Below, piece after piece: positions 9,649 through 19,255 of a stretch of 64,000 bases of DNA. Below the pieces are notes generated by a model. That model did not search any database. It had not been told where the DNA came from and was given only the letters and a program-made list of their open reading frames with translations. Position 1 is the stretch's first letter. The number at the start of each line of letters is the position of its first letter. Origin of the DNA: Bacteroidales bacterium (GTDB lineage Bacteria; Bacteroidota; Bacteroidia; Bacteroidales; Marinilabiliaceae); contig JAKSLH010000008.1 in assembly GCA_024401335.1 (NCBI GenBank), positions 1-64,000 of the forward strand, written 5' to 3'. The position numbers were made by a program, and so were the translations under genes.

Positions 9649-9927
9649 TCAACATCCTCCTTCGAATTGCCATCTTCTGGGAAGTCGAGACGGGGCTGTT
9701 GATTTACCATCCGAAGAGATGAATTGGTGGGGGGGACAATTTGTCCCCCTCACGAAAGTGTCGAGTTCCGAATCTCGCTTGCGGAGCTTCTTAAAGTAAT
9801 CTGCAGGATCCTTGCTATCGGTAAGGGCCTCAACGACATCAATAATACAGAAGTAGTATTTCTCTTCGTTAGCGTCCCAGTATGTTCGTATCTGTTTGCC
9901 AGCAAACTGTTGTATTTCTTGTGGCAT
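9649..9927 (-). pseudogene. truncated BRO-N domain (phage antirepressor-like) gene
   Basis: It encodes 92 residues. Residues 8-60 (GKQIRTYWDANEEKYYFCII, then DVVEALTDSKDPADYFKKL) match the BRO-N DNA-binding domain of phage and plasmid antirepressors. Full-length members are usually well over 200 residues. After SSDGK at about residue 75 the family pattern stops. In another frame the same DNA reads NQQPRLDFPEDGNSKEDVDK to a stop, which looks like a real acidic C-terminus. This suggests an internal deletion with a frameshift. It is flanked by the duplicated GT2 5' end, so it probably came in with, or mediated, a rearrangement of the polysaccharide locus. Confidence 0.7.
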
Positions 9928-9959
9928 ACGTAATAAGTTGCGTTAGTTTATTGTTGAAG

Positions 9960-10028
9960 TATGCTATCAATGGTTTTCTTCAAGCCATTGACATTGTTAT
10001 AGTTTATGGTGATGATGGAGAGTTTCAT
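9960..10028 (-). pseudogene. 69-bp direct repeat, copy 2: GT2 5'-end remnant
   Basis: Reading from an ATG at 10028, the frame gives [15 protein letters not shown] and 8 further residues identical to the GT2 gene at 8791-9636. It then diverges into LQQ and stops at about 9950. The ATG overlaps the TGA stop of the acetyltransferase at 10025-10720 (ATGA), the coupling expected of an original operon gene. The remnant therefore marks where the GT2 gene used to start before the BRO-N segment separated it from its upstream neighbour. Confidence 0.8.
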
Positions 10029-10720
10029 TTATACTTTTCAATGAAAGAATCAACATCATAGAAATAACGCTCCACATCAGCCAGTTGTTCCTGAGACATA
10101 TTCCACCACTGAATCTTTTGAAGTGCTTCTATTTTAGTTGCATCAAAACGATAACGTATGACTCTTATTGGCACGCCAACAGCTATAGCGTATGGTGGAA
10201 TGTCTTTGGATACCACAGCTCCTGCACCTATAACTGCTCCGTCGCCTATTGTCACACCATCTAATATTGTAACATTTGCACCGATGAAGACATCGTTTCC
10301 TATTGTTATTGGCTTGCGCTCCTCGACTTTATTGGTGTCTGACAGGGTCATCCCATTTTGTTTCATCGTGGAGTAAAACATTGGAGATGTACTTATTCCA
10401 TCAGTTGGATGGATGCCCCACCCACAAACCAAATTTGGTCCAATAGAACAACATTTGCCTATTGTTGTCATTGAGATATATGCATTCTGTGCAATATATG
10501 TGTAATCGCCAATATGAGATTGACGGATATGGCATGGTGGATACAACTTCACACTTTTGCCAATATTGCTGGAAGAAGTGTTTTGCGTAATAAAACTGAA
10601 ATGCAATGGTGCAGATATTGACTTCACGTCGTCTCGCAACAACACATTGGCCTCAGGAAGTGACGCTAAGACAATTCGGCGAATTACTGATTCAATAAAG
10701 CGTTTTATCCACATACGCAT
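10025..10720 (-). CDS. hexapeptide-repeat acetyltransferase (chloramphenicol acetyltransferase-like)
   Basis: A 231-residue left-handed beta-helix protein. The repeats run from about residue 60 ([20 protein letters not shown]) to [18 protein letters not shown], followed by [11 protein letters not shown] and a helical C-terminal tail. The loop [18 protein letters not shown] is typical of the CatB/VatD-like group found in O-antigen clusters. It likely acetylates a sugar of the exported polymer. It overlaps the ABC transporter ATPase gene by 16 bases. Confidence 0.83.
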   Translation of the reverse strand: MRMWIKRFIESVIRRIVLASLPEANVLLRDDVKSISAPLHFSFITQNTSSSNIGKSVKLYPPCHIRQSHIGDYTYIAQNAYISMTTIGKCCSIGPNLVCGWGIHPTDGISTSPMFYSTMKQNGMTLSDTNKVEERKPITIGNDVFIGANVTILDGVTIGDGAVIGAGAVVSKDIPPYAIAVGVPIRVIRYRFDATKIEALQKIQWWNMSQEQLADVERYFYDVDSFIEKYK

Positions 10721-11973
10721 GATGTGACATTAGGACGAAGCATGATAAATCCCAGATCATGTCTGCCATATTTCAAGAGTTCCGTGCCATCGTCGGTTAT
10801 CGTGAAAGGACACAAATCTTGCTGATCACAGAAACAAACATTGGGAATGTGTATATCCACATGTATAGTGTAACGTCCGGGTAGCAATATGCTGGAAGGA
10901 TACGACAACTGATATAGCTTATTATCACTATTTTGCAATTCAGACAAACTCATCTCTGTGCAACTTATCCTAGCCTGATTGTATGACATAATATAGATGC
11001 TTGCTACTGTACGATTGTCAAAAACACAATTAGCTGACTTTGCAAATCCTATTTTGAATGTGAGGTTTTCAGAGAAAGAGAATATGCCTTTCTTGTTGCT
11101 ATCTGTTCCATCAAATTCAAGACTTGAAATATATACACTTGATTTTGAACTATGCTGCTGAAAGCTCACTCTGTCGTTTATGCCACCAATGTACTCTGCT
11201 ACTATCGTTTTTACATCTCCTATTCGTTTTACACTTCCATTCTCTAGCAATATGCCATTTCTGCATAGATTCAACACAGAATCCATATTATGACTCACAA
11301 ACAACACCGTCCTTCCCCCATTCGTAGCCACATCATTCATCTTCCCTATAGCCTTCTTCTGAAACTCTGCGTCACCTACTGTCAAGACCTCATCTACTAC
11401 CAATATCTCTGGCTCCAGAAATGCCGCTACAGCAAAACCAAGGCGCACTGTCATGCCAGACGAGTAACGCTTCACTGGCGTGTCCAGATATCTCTCTACT
11501 CCTGCAAAATCCACTATCTCGTCCAGCTTCCTCGTTATCTCTGCTTTCGTCATGCCCATTATCGAGCCGTTCATATATATATTCTCGCGACCGGTGAGCT
11601 CTGGATGAAAACCTGTACCTACCTCCAGCAACGATGCTATGCGCCCCTTGTAACGTATCGATCCCGTAGAAGGTGATGTGATATGCGAAAGGAGCTTAAG
11701 CAAGGTCGACTTGCCTGCACCGTTCTTGCCGATAATACCAACAACATCTCCCTGCTCCACCTGAAACGAGATATCCCTGAGAGCCCACACATAGTCTGAA
11801 TCGCCCTTGGTGGTTCGGTCATTGGTCTCGCCAATCTTGAGATACGGATCCTCACGACGAAGAATAGATGTCTGAAACCAACGGTTTATATCGTGTGACA
11901 AGGTACCAGTACCTACTCGCCCGAGACGGTACTGCTTACCTACGTTGTTGAATTCTATCGCTATATTACTCAT
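10705..11973 (-). CDS. wzt: ABC transporter ATP-binding protein for polysaccharide export, Wzt type
   Basis: A 422-residue ATPase that powers export of the undecaprenol-linked polysaccharide with the permease at 11992-12828. Walker A is GKNGAGKST at residues 82-90, the ABC signature SSGM at 171-174, and Walker B ILVVDE at 190-195. The insert between the N-terminal strand and Walker A is typical of Wzt/TagH. Residues from about 250 to 422 form a beta-rich C-terminal extension like the Wzt carbohydrate-binding domain, which in studied systems recognises a modified chain end. That fits the many transferases downstream. Confidence 0.92.
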   Translation of the reverse strand: MSNIAIEFNNVGKQYRLGRVGTGTLSHDINRWFQTSILRREDPYLKIGETNDRTTKGDSDYVWALRDISFQVEQGDVVGIIGKNGAGKSTLLKLLSHITSPSTGSIRYKGRIASLLEVGTGFHPELTGRENIYMNGSIMGMTKAEITRKLDEIVDFAGVERYLDTPVKRYSSGMTVRLGFAVAAFLEPEILVVDEVLTVGDAEFQKKAIGKMNDVATNGGRTVLFVSHNMDSVLNLCRNGILLENGSVKRIGDVKTIVAEYIGGINDRVSFQQHSSKSSVYISSLEFDGTDSNKKGIFSFSENLTFKIGFAKSANCVFDNRTVASIYIMSYNQARISCTEMSLSELQNSDNKLYQLSYPSSILLPGRYTIHVDIHIPNVCFCDQQDLCPFTITDDGTELLKYGRHDLGFIMLRPNVTSCVCG

Positions 11974-11991
11974 CGAAACAATAAAATGGGG

Positions 11992-12828
11992 CTACACCGT
12001 ATCCATAAAATTCTTCTCAACCCTCGTGAATACTATCACTGAGAAGAAAAGAGTCACTAGCATGAAAACTGTGCTATATAATAATCCTCCCCAGTCGAAC
12101 ATGCCACAACCGAAACAACTATACTTAAAGGCCTCAAAGATTGGTGTCAATGGGTTTAAGGCTAATATGGCCTGATAGTTGGCTGGCGCTGTGCTCAACG
12201 GATAGATGACTGGTGTGACATACATGAAGAGCTGCAATCCAAATGCTATCAGGAAGTTCAGATCTCGATATTTGGTTGTCAAAGACGATACTATAAGTCC
12301 CCATGACAACGAATGAAACGCTATCAAGGCGATGTATAGAGGCGTGAGAACTATCTGCCACTGCACGCCTACACTAGTTCCCTTTACTGCAAAGAATATA
12401 TAGACAGCCACAAAAAGCGCCATCTGAATGAGCATCTTGATGAGGTTGCTAGTGATGGCCGACAAGGGGACTACAAGACGTGGGAAATAGACCTTGCCAA
12501 AGACTCCTGCATTGGCAGCAAAGACATTGTTGCAAGCACTGAAGCAAGCACTGAAATAGTTCCACATCGTGATACCAGCCAGGTAGAACAGAGACTGTGG
12601 CACTTCATCAGTACTGATACCTGCCAACCCACCAAAAACAAACATGAACATGATGGTTGTCAGCACTGGCTGCACGAGATACCATACAGGTCCTAAGATG
12701 GTCTGCTTGTAGACGGTTACTATATCTCTCTTGATATACATGACATAAAGATCCCTGTATCTCCAAAGACCTTTCAAGTCAATATCTAGCCACCTGCTTT
12801 TCGGCTTTATCTCTATATACTCTTCCAC
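11992..12828 (-). CDS. wzm: ABC transporter permease for polysaccharide export, Wzm type
   Basis: A 278-residue ABC-2 permease with six predicted membrane helices. The N-terminal DLKGLWRYRDLYVMYIKRD amphipathic segment and LGPVWYLVQPVLTTIMF are characteristic of Wzm/TagG proteins. It lies 18 bases upstream of the ATPase gene and forms the export pore with it. A terminator at 12843-12880 separates it from fcl. Either transcription reads through or an unseen promoter lies just upstream of it. Confidence 0.92.
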   Translation of the reverse strand: MEEYIEIKPKSRWLDIDLKGLWRYRDLYVMYIKRDIVTVYKQTILGPVWYLVQPVLTTIMFMFVFGGLAGISTDEVPQSLFYLAGITMWNYFSACFSACNNVFAANAGVFGKVYFPRLVVPLSAITSNLIKMLIQMALFVAVYIFFAVKGTSVGVQWQIVLTPLYIALIAFHSLSWGLIVSSLTTKYRDLNFLIAFGLQLFMYVTPVIYPLSTAPANYQAILALNPLTPIFEAFKYSCFGCGMFDWGGLLYSTVFMLVTLFFSVIVFTRVEKNFMDTV

Positions 12829-12842
12829 AACAAGAAAAAATA

Positions 12843-12880
12843 GGCACTAGATTGACCCTACTATAGGTAAATCCAGTGCC
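12843..12880 (-). terminator. intrinsic terminator between fcl and wzm
   Basis: Imperfect inverted repeat with 15-base arms (GGCACTAGATTGACC and GGTAAATCCAGTGCC, two mismatches) and an 8-base loop. On the minus strand it is followed by six T residues. It lies just downstream of the fcl stop, so it ends or attenuates the sugar-nucleotide operon before the exporter genes. Confidence 0.75.
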
Positions 12881-12889
12881 TCTATGCTA

Positions 12890-14041
12890 TTAGTCGTTTG
12901 ACTTATGATTTATACAAATGCCTTGCATGTACCACTCATATAGACGATGAATGCCCTCGTCTATCTCTATCTTATGGTGCCAGCCGAGGCTATGAAGCTT
13001 CGATACATCAGTGAGCTTGCGCATGGTGCCGTCTGGCTTTGTGCGGTCCCAACGAAGTTCGCCCTTGAAGCCTATCTCGGCCATTATCTTCTCGGCACAC
13101 TCCTTGGTTGAGAGCTCCTTGCCTGTGCCGACATTGATGTGACAGTTACGTATCTCGGTTATGCCATCGGAGTTCTTCGCCGCATTCTTATATGTATCCT
13201 TGAAGTCTACATTGAGCAACACATGAACACTCGCGTCGGCCATCTCCTCACTCCAGAGGAACTCGCGAAGTGGTGAACCAGTACCCCAGAGTGTTACAGC
13301 CTCTGGCGTGATGCCATAGTATGAAAGCACCTTGAGGATATCTTCTTCCGACGATGTCTCGTTGACAATGACTTTCACTCCATCTATTACCTTTGATACT
13401 GGTCGGAGTCCGATGTCCTTGCGAACTGCTGTCCAATCTCCTTCATTGAGACATTTGGCCAGATGTATCTTGCGTATCATCGCTGGAAGTACATGACTGT
13501 TCTCTAGGTGGAAATTGTCATTCGGACCATAGAGGTTGGTTGGCATCACTGCTATGTAGTTGGTGCCATACTGCAGGTTGAAACTCTCGCACATCTTGAG
13601 ACCGGCTATCTTGGCGATAGCGTATGGCTCGTTGGTATATTCAAGGGCCGAAGTGAGCAGGCAATCTTCTTTCATAGGCTGCTCAGCATCACGTGGATAG
13701 ATGCATGTTGAACCTAAGAAGAGCAGTTTCTGGACGCCATGCTTCCAGCTTTCGCCTATCACATTCTGCTGAATCTGAAGATTCTCATAGATGAAGTCTG
13801 CTCGATACTGCAGGTTGGCCATGATTCCTCCTACATGAGCTGCTGCAAGTACTACTGCATCTGGCTTCTCTTCATCGAAGAATTTCTTTACAGCTGCCCC
13901 ATCAAGGAGATCTAACTCCTTGTGGCTGCGACCTACAAGGTTGTTGTACCCACGAGCCTTGAGGTTATTCCATATAGCAGACCCAACAAGTCCATGATGC
14001 CCTGCTATGTATATCTTTGAATTCTTATCCATGATAGACAA
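12890..14041 (-). CDS. fcl: GDP-L-fucose synthase
   Basis: A bifunctional epimerase/reductase that converts GDP-4-keto-6-deoxymannose to GDP-L-fucose with NADPH. It is an SDR-fold protein with GHHGLVGSA near residues 14-22 for NADP binding and the YAIAK catalytic Tyr-Lys pair. LGSTCIYP and LYGPNDNFH are family motifs. At 383 residues it is longer than the enterobacterial enzyme (about 320) because of an insert around RPVSKVIDGVKVIVNETSSE, an insert I associate with Bacteroidota homologues. It lies three bases after gmd, the preceding pathway step. Confidence 0.94.
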   Translation of the reverse strand: MSIMDKNSKIYIAGHHGLVGSAIWNNLKARGYNNLVGRSHKELDLLDGAAVKKFFDEEKPDAVVLAAAHVGGIMANLQYRADFIYENLQIQQNVIGESWKHGVQKLLFLGSTCIYPRDAEQPMKEDCLLTSALEYTNEPYAIAKIAGLKMCESFNLQYGTNYIAVMPTNLYGPNDNFHLENSHVLPAMIRKIHLAKCLNEGDWTAVRKDIGLRPVSKVIDGVKVIVNETSSEEDILKVLSYYGITPEAVTLWGTGSPLREFLWSEEMADASVHVLLNVDFKDTYKNAAKNSDGITEIRNCHINVGTGKELSTKECAEKIMAEIGFKGELRWDRTKPDGTMRKLTDVSKLHSLGWHHKIEIDEGIHRLYEWYMQGICINHKSND

Positions 14042-14044
14042 TAA

Positions 14045-15151
14045 TTACTTCACAATCCCCTTTTCAAGATACTCCGCAAGATTCATTCTCACCTTCTCTC
14101 CGGCCTTCTCTACAGCTACCTTGGCCATGTCGTTATCTACCATGATCTTGACGAGCTCCTCGAATGTTGTCTTTGATGGATTCCAACCTAACTTGGCCTT
14201 GGCCTTTGTTGGGTCGCCCCAGAGGTTGACTACGTCAGTTGGACGGTAGAAATCCTCGCTTACCTCTACAAGTGCCTTGCCGATAAGGTTCTCTGGGCCC
14301 TTCACGCAATAGCCCTTCTCGTCCATGCCCTCGCCCTTGAACTCGAGCTCGATGCCAGCATAGTGGAATGCCAACTGGGCAAACTCACGTACCGAATGCT
14401 GAACACCTGTCGCGATAACGAAATCTTCAGGTGTCTTGTTCTGAAGGATGAGCCACATGCACTCTACATAGTCCTTTGCATAACCCCAGTCACGAAGCGA
14501 AGAAAGGTTGCCGAGATAGAGCTTCTCCTGCTTGCCCTGAGCTATACGTGCAGCAGCGAGTGTTATCTTGCGAGTTACGAATGTCTCGCCTCGACGCTCA
14601 CTCTCGTGGTTGAAGAGGATGCCTGAACAGCAGAACATGTTATACGCCTCACGATACTCTTTTACTATCCAGAAGCCATAGAGCTTGGCTACTGCGTATG
14701 GCGAATATGGGTGGAATGGTGTATTCTCGTTCTGAGGCACTTCCTCTACCTTGCCATACAGCTCTGATGTGGATGCCTGATAGACTTTACAAGTCTGCTC
14801 AAGATGGCAGGCACGTACTGCCTCAAGTACTCGCAATACGCCTGTTGCATCTACGTCGGCAGTGAACTCAGGAGAGTCGAAGCTCACCTGCACATGGCTC
14901 TGTGCCGCGAGGTTATAGATCTCTGTTGGACGAACCTTGTCAACAACCTTGACAATTGACATCGAGTCACCAAGGTCGGCATAGTGAAGATGAAAATGTG
15001 GCTTGCCTTCAAGATGAGAGATTCTCTCTCGATAGTCTACCGATGAACGGCGGATGATGCCGTGTACCTCATATCCTTTCTCTAAAAGGAATTCTGCCAA
15101 GTATGAACCGTCCTGGCCTGTAACACCTGTTATAAGTGCTATGTTCTGCAT
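14045..15151 (-). CDS. gmd: GDP-mannose 4,6-dehydratase
   Basis: A 368-residue extended SDR enzyme that makes GDP-4-keto-6-deoxymannose from GDP-mannose, the first step to GDP-L-fucose. [20 protein letters not shown] at the N-terminus is the NADP-binding loop. Ser/Thr-Tyr-Lys catalysis is represented by STSELYGK and [27 protein letters not shown] is diagnostic of GMD. It lies directly upstream of fcl and downstream of yraN. Confidence 0.96.
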   Translation of the reverse strand: MQNIALITGVTGQDGSYLAEFLLEKGYEVHGIIRRSSVDYRERISHLEGKPHFHLHYADLGDSMSIVKVVDKVRPTEIYNLAAQSHVQVSFDSPEFTADVDATGVLRVLEAVRACHLEQTCKVYQASTSELYGKVEEVPQNENTPFHPYSPYAVAKLYGFWIVKEYREAYNMFCCSGILFNHESERRGETFVTRKITLAAARIAQGKQEKLYLGNLSSLRDWGYAKDYVECMWLILQNKTPEDFVIATGVQHSVREFAQLAFHYAGIELEFKGEGMDEKGYCVKGPENLIGKALVEVSEDFYRPTDVVNLWGDPTKAKAKLGWNPSKTTFEELVKIMVDNDMAKVAVEKAGEKVRMNLAEYLEKGIVK

Positions 15152-15173
15152 AATATATATTTTACTTTCTTAT

Positions 15174-15539
15174 TTATCTTAAATATGATCTATACGCATT
15201 CTGCATATAATTCACATCATAATTGCCATCTCTCCCTGTGAGTATCAGCACATCAAAACGACTCTCAAGATTTGTCCGGAAACGTCTCATATAAGACGCC
15301 GCAGCATTGACGATGTTCTTTATCTTATCATGTGTTATTACGTCTACCGCATGAATTGGTTCTGTCATTCGGGTCTTGACCTCCACAAACACGATAAACT
15401 CGCCATCCTGAGCTATGATATCTATCTCTTTGTGCCCGACTCTCCAGTTGCGGTGTAGTATACTCATACCTTTCTTTTCTAGGTATGCTACCGCTACGTC
15501 TTCCCCTTCCTTGCCTTTCTCTATATGCTCTGCCATCAA
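15174..15539 (-). CDS. yraN: YraN/UPF0102 family endonuclease-like protein
   Basis: A 121-residue protein with the restriction-endonuclease-like core of UPF0102: GEDVAVAYLEKKG, ILHRNWRVGHKEIDIIA, and IVFVEVKTR, in which E..D..EVK is the predicted metal site. No role in sugar metabolism is known for this family. It is placed between rfbB (stop at 15543) and gmd, and appears to be a housekeeping passenger of this operon. Confidence 0.9.
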   Translation of the reverse strand: MMAEHIEKGKEGEDVAVAYLEKKGMSILHRNWRVGHKEIDIIAQDGEFIVFVEVKTRMTEPIHAVDVITHDKIKNIVNAAASYMRRFRTNLESRFDVLILTGRDGNYDVNYMQNAYRSYLR

Positions 15540-15542
15540 ATG

Positions 15543-16682
15543 CTATCTATTGGCATACATCGACTCGTAGTATTTCTCATACTCTCCAGAAGTAATGTTG
15601 TCCATCCACTCCTGGTTTTCGAGATACCACTTCACAGTCTTCTCTATGCCTTCCTCAAACTGAAGCGATGGCTCCCAACCGAGCTCTTTCTGCAGTTTGG
15701 TCGAATCAATGGCATAACGCGCATCATGTCCCAGTCTGTCTGTCACGTATGTGATGAGATCAAGGTCGGCTCCCTCTGGACGACCAAGCAATCTGTCAAC
15801 GGTCTTGATGACGGTGTGGATGATGTCTATGTTCTTCCACTCGTTGAAACCACCTATGTTGTATGTCTCGGCTACCTTGCCATCATGGAAGATGGTGTCT
15901 ATGGCTCTCGCATGGTCAACTACATATAGCCAGTCTCTCACATTCTCGCCCTTGCCATAAACTGGAAGCGGCTTGCGATGACGAATGTTGTTGATGAAGA
16001 GTGGTATCAACTTCTCTGGGAACTGATATGGGCCATAGTTGTTCGAACAGTTGGTTACGATTGTTGGCAATCCGTATGTGTCATGGAACGCACGAACAAA
16101 GTGGTCGCTCGACGCTTTCGATGCAGAATATGGAGAATGCGGATTGTATTTTGTTGTCTCGTAGAAGAAGTCTTTACCGTATGCCAGATGATGCTCCGCA
16201 CTAGAGGCTGTAGTTGTGAAAGGAGGCTCTATGCCTTCTGGATTCGACATCTCCAGCGCTCCATATACCTCATCGGTCGAGATATGATAGAATCGCTTGC
16301 CCTCATATTTCTCCGGAAGTGACTCCCAGTAGAGCTTGGCAGCCTGAAGAAGCGAGAGAGTGCCCATGACATTGGTTCGGGCAAATGTAAACGGATCCTT
16401 GATTGATCGGTCCACATGACTCTCGGCTGCGAGATGGATGATGCCATCTATCTTCTTGTCCTGCATGAGCTTATAGAACGCGTCGAAATCGCAGATATCC
16501 ATCTTCACGAACTCGTAATTAGGCTTATCCTCTATATCCTTAAGGTTAGCGAGATTGCCTGCGTATGTGAGCTTATCGAGGTTTATGATGTTATACTCTG
16601 GATATTTGTTGACGAACAGGCGAACTACATGACTTCCGATAAAGCCAGCACCTCCTGTGATTACTATATTACGTTTTGCCAT
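15543..16682 (-). CDS. rfbB: dTDP-glucose 4,6-dehydratase
   Basis: A 379-residue SDR enzyme, second step of dTDP-L-rhamnose synthesis. ITGGAGFIGSHVVRLF at residues 8-23 binds NAD. HLAAESHVDRSI is diagnostic of RmlB, and YSASKASSDHFVRAFH carries the catalytic Tyr-Lys. NCSNNYGPYQFPEKLIP is also strongly conserved. A mid-protein insert (MSNPEGIEPPFTTTASSAEH) makes it slightly longer than the E. coli enzyme. It follows rfbD within 14 bases. Confidence 0.96.
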   Translation of the reverse strand: MAKRNIVITGGAGFIGSHVVRLFVNKYPEYNIINLDKLTYAGNLANLKDIEDKPNYEFVKMDICDFDAFYKLMQDKKIDGIIHLAAESHVDRSIKDPFTFARTNVMGTLSLLQAAKLYWESLPEKYEGKRFYHISTDEVYGALEMSNPEGIEPPFTTTASSAEHHLAYGKDFFYETTKYNPHSPYSASKASSDHFVRAFHDTYGLPTIVTNCSNNYGPYQFPEKLIPLFINNIRHRKPLPVYGKGENVRDWLYVVDHARAIDTIFHDGKVAETYNIGGFNEWKNIDIIHTVIKTVDRLLGRPEGADLDLITYVTDRLGHDARYAIDSTKLQKELGWEPSLQFEEGIEKTVKWYLENQEWMDNITSGEYEKYYESMYANR

Positions 16683-16695
16683 TGTCTTTCTTCTA

Positions 16696-17562
16696 TTAGT
16701 TGTTTGCCATATTCTTCATGCACATTCTCAACGAGTCTGTCCAATATGGTATCTTTATATCAAATGTGTTCTTTATCTTTGTCTTGTCTAGAACTGAATA
16801 GCTTGGACGGACAACCTTGCTTGGAAATTCATCTGAATGGCATGGCTGTATGTCGCATTCTTTGTTGCCTGCTATCTCTGCTATCATCTTTGTGAAGTCA
16901 TACCATGAGCAGACACCCTCATTACTGAAATGATAGATGCCTTCGCGGCCTTCACACTTACGGTTCTCAATGATATCGAAAATAACTGCTGCCAAGTCCA
17001 ATGCGTATGTAGGAGTCCCAACCTGATCAAAAACGACCTTCAATGATGGCTTAGTCGATGTGAGGTTGAGCATTGTCTTTACGAAGTTCTTGCCGAATTC
17101 ACTGTACAGCCACGCCGTGCGGATTATGATATGCTTGCATCCTGTTGCAATGATATTCTGCTCGCCTTGCAGCTTGGTCTTCCCATATACTCCCGTTGGT
17201 GTTCCTTTCTGGTCTTCACCACAAGGTGTGTTATATGGGTCGCCGCCAAAGACATAATCTGTAGAGATATGCACCAGCAACCCTCCGACTTCCTTCATTA
17301 CTATAGCGAGATTCTCTGGCGCCTTGGCGTTTAAGACTTCACAGAACTCCGCATCGTCTTCTGCCTTATCGACATTTGTGTATGCTGCACAGTTGACAAT
17401 CGCCTCTACATTATTGTCATTGACCATCTTGCGAACGGCTGCTATATCAGTAATGTCGAGCTCCGCTACATCGGTGAACAAATATTTGTCTCTGGAGCCT
17501 TTCGACACAATTTGCATCTCATTGCCTAACTGCCCGTTCGCTCCTGTCACTAAAATATTCAT
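16696..17562 (-). CDS. rfbD: dTDP-4-dehydrorhamnose reductase
   Basis: A 288-residue SDR enzyme that performs the last step to dTDP-L-rhamnose. MNILVTGANGQLGNEM is the NADP loop, HISTDYVFGG carries the conserved Thr/Tyr region, and VYGKTKLQGEQ the catalytic Tyr-Lys. The length matches the family. It is encoded six bases after rfbC, in the operon order rfbA, rfbC, rfbD, rfbB. Confidence 0.95.
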   Translation of the reverse strand: MNILVTGANGQLGNEMQIVSKGSRDKYLFTDVAELDITDIAAVRKMVNDNNVEAIVNCAAYTNVDKAEDDAEFCEVLNAKAPENLAIVMKEVGGLLVHISTDYVFGGDPYNTPCGEDQKGTPTGVYGKTKLQGEQNIIATGCKHIIIRTAWLYSEFGKNFVKTMLNLTSTKPSLKVVFDQVGTPTYALDLAAVIFDIIENRKCEGREGIYHFSNEGVCSWYDFTKMIAEIAGNKECDIQPCHSDEFPSKVVRPSYSVLDKTKIKNTFDIKIPYWTDSLRMCMKNMANN

Positions 17563-17568
17563 CCTTTT

Positions 17569-18153
17569 CTATTTTGAAAATTCAGGATATAGGTCCATGT
17601 CTATGGAGAATGGCGAATCGAAGTCTTTCAGCAATTCATGCTTCATATCCTTTTCGCTCAATAACGCTTTATCTACCGGAATCTTCCAGTCAATGCCCAG
17701 ACTGCTGTCCTTGATCGATATTCCGCCATCAGCCTGTGGAGCGTAGAAATTATCGCATTTGTACTGGAATACTGCCGTCTCCGTCAACACAGCAAAACCA
17801 TGGGCAAAACCTCGAGGAATAAAACATTGACGATGATTCTCCTCCGACAACTCTACTGCGACATGCTGACCGTATGTCGGCGACCCCTTGCGGATATCCA
17901 CCACAACGTCAAGTACAGATCCTTTGACAACTCTTACCAGTTTACTCTGCGCAAATGGAGGCGCTTGAAAATGCAATCCACGTATCACTCCGTATGTCGA
18001 CATCGACTCGTTGTCCTGTACGAAATTGATTTTTCTAACCTTCTCCTCGAATTCTCTCTGTGAGAACGACTCAAAGAAATATCCTCGCGCATCACCAAAC
18101 ACTTTGGGCTCGATAATCACAACGCCATCTATTGCTGTCTTTATTACTTCCAT
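17569..18153 (-). CDS. rfbC: dTDP-4-dehydrorhamnose 3,5-epimerase
   Basis: A 194-residue cupin-fold enzyme, third step of dTDP-L-rhamnose synthesis. DARGYFFESFSQREF, FVQDNESMSTYGVIRGLHFQ and FIPRGFAHGFAVL are the substrate-binding and catalytic (His/Asp) motifs of RmlC. YKCDNFYAPQADGGI is the usual C-terminal loop. Length and motifs are intact. Confidence 0.96.
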   Translation of the reverse strand: MEVIKTAIDGVVIIEPKVFGDARGYFFESFSQREFEEKVRKINFVQDNESMSTYGVIRGLHFQAPPFAQSKLVRVVKGSVLDVVVDIRKGSPTYGQHVAVELSEENHRQCFIPRGFAHGFAVLTETAVFQYKCDNFYAPQADGGISIKDSSLGIDWKIPVDKALLSEKDMKHELLKDFDSPFSIDMDLYPEFSK

Positions 18154-18166
18154 TGAGAACTGTTCT

Positions 18167-19057
18167 TTACGCGTTTCTCTTTACCTCGTCAATGACCTTC
18201 AGCAGATACTGACCATACTGGTTTTTCAACATCGGCTGGGCCAACTCACGCATCTTATCCTCAGTTATCCATCCCTTGCGGTACGCAATGCCTTCCAGAC
18301 ATGCTATCTTGAGGCCAGTTCTCTTTTCAAGAACTTCAACGTATGTGGATGCTTCTGAAAGCGAATCATGTGTTCCTGTGTCGAGCCATGCGAAACCACG
18401 GCCAAGTGTCTGAACCTTGAGTTCCTTGTCCTCGAGGAATCGCTGATTGACTGTTGTTATCTCTAGCTCACCTCGTGCAGAAGGCTTGATGTTCTTGGCT
18501 ACTTCAACTACCTTGTTCGGATAGAAATAAAGTCCTACAACAGCATAGTTCGACTTAGGCTCTTTTGGCTTCTCCTCTATAGAAAGGCAATTACCCTGCT
18601 TGTCGAATTCTGCTACTCCATAACGCTCTGGATCACTTACCCAATAGCCAAATACCGTGGCCTTATTCTCCTCCTCTGCATTGCGGACGGCCTCCTTGAG
18701 CATAGCACTAAAGCCTGCGCCGTGGAAGATGTTGTCTCCAAGCACAAGACATGCAGAATCGTTGCCAATGAACTTCTCACCTATGATGAACGCCTGCGCC
18801 AATCCATCTGGTGATGGCTGCTCAGCATATTCGAATCTTACTCCATAATCACTGCCGTCGCCTAGCAATCTTCTGAAACCAGGAAGATCATGAGGGGTCG
18901 ATATGATGAGTATCTCTCGTATGCCAGACAACATAAGCACCGATATTGGATAATAAATCATCGGCTTATCGAATATAGGAAGCATCTGCTTGCTGACACC
19001 CTTTGTGATAGGATAAAGACGTGTCCCCGATCCTCCTGCTAATACTATGCCTTTCAT
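18167..19057 (-). CDS. rfbA: glucose-1-phosphate thymidylyltransferase
   Basis: A 296-residue nucleotidyltransferase that makes dTDP-glucose, opening the rhamnose pathway. [20 protein letters not shown] is the nucleotide-binding signature. [11 protein letters not shown] holds the metal-binding Asp, and [18 protein letters not shown] is typical of RmlA. It is the first gene of the sugar-nucleotide operon. Its upstream spacer (19058-19309) holds the terminator of the preceding operon and a candidate promoter. Confidence 0.96.
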   Translation of the reverse strand: MKGIVLAGGSGTRLYPITKGVSKQMLPIFDKPMIYYPISVLMLSGIREILIISTPHDLPGFRRLLGDGSDYGVRFEYAEQPSPDGLAQAFIIGEKFIGNDSACLVLGDNIFHGAGFSAMLKEAVRNAEEENKATVFGYWVSDPERYGVAEFDKQGNCLSIEEKPKEPKSNYAVVGLYFYPNKVVEVAKNIKPSARGELEITTVNQRFLEDKELKVQTLGRGFAWLDTGTHDSLSEASTYVEVLEKRTGLKIACLEGIAYRKGWITEDKMRELAQPMLKNQYGQYLLKVIDEVKRNA

Positions 19058-19157
19058 GTTATATAAAATATATGCTATGTATCAATATCATTTCTAACGG
19101 ATCTAGCTCGCATATAGCTTCGCCACTTCAGTCACACATAACGACTAAAGAACACCA

Positions 19158-19165
19158 CAAAACTA
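19158..19165 (-). promoter_or_regulatory. candidate -7 element for the rfbA operon
   Basis: On the minus strand the bases read TAGTTTTG, matching the Bacteroidota -7 consensus TAnnTTTG, about 100 bases upstream of rfbA. No TTTG was found 19-21 bases upstream of it, so only half the promoter is supported. Confidence 0.35.
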
Positions 19166-19255
19166 AACCCAAATTCGGCATTTTGCGCGAACAAATGCCT
19201 ACTATCTTTGCAAAATAAGTATTTTTACATCAAAAGACCAATAAAAACAAACAAA

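Noticed and set aside
9649..9927. A prophage suggested by the BRO-N gene
   Set aside because: The gene is a fragment and no other phage gene lies within the polysaccharide cluster.
19203..19210. TATCTTTG on the plus strand as a rightward promoter
   Set aside because: It fits the -7 consensus but points into the 3' end of minus-strand genes, and its TTTG spacer is only 17 bases. There is no gene for it to drive.
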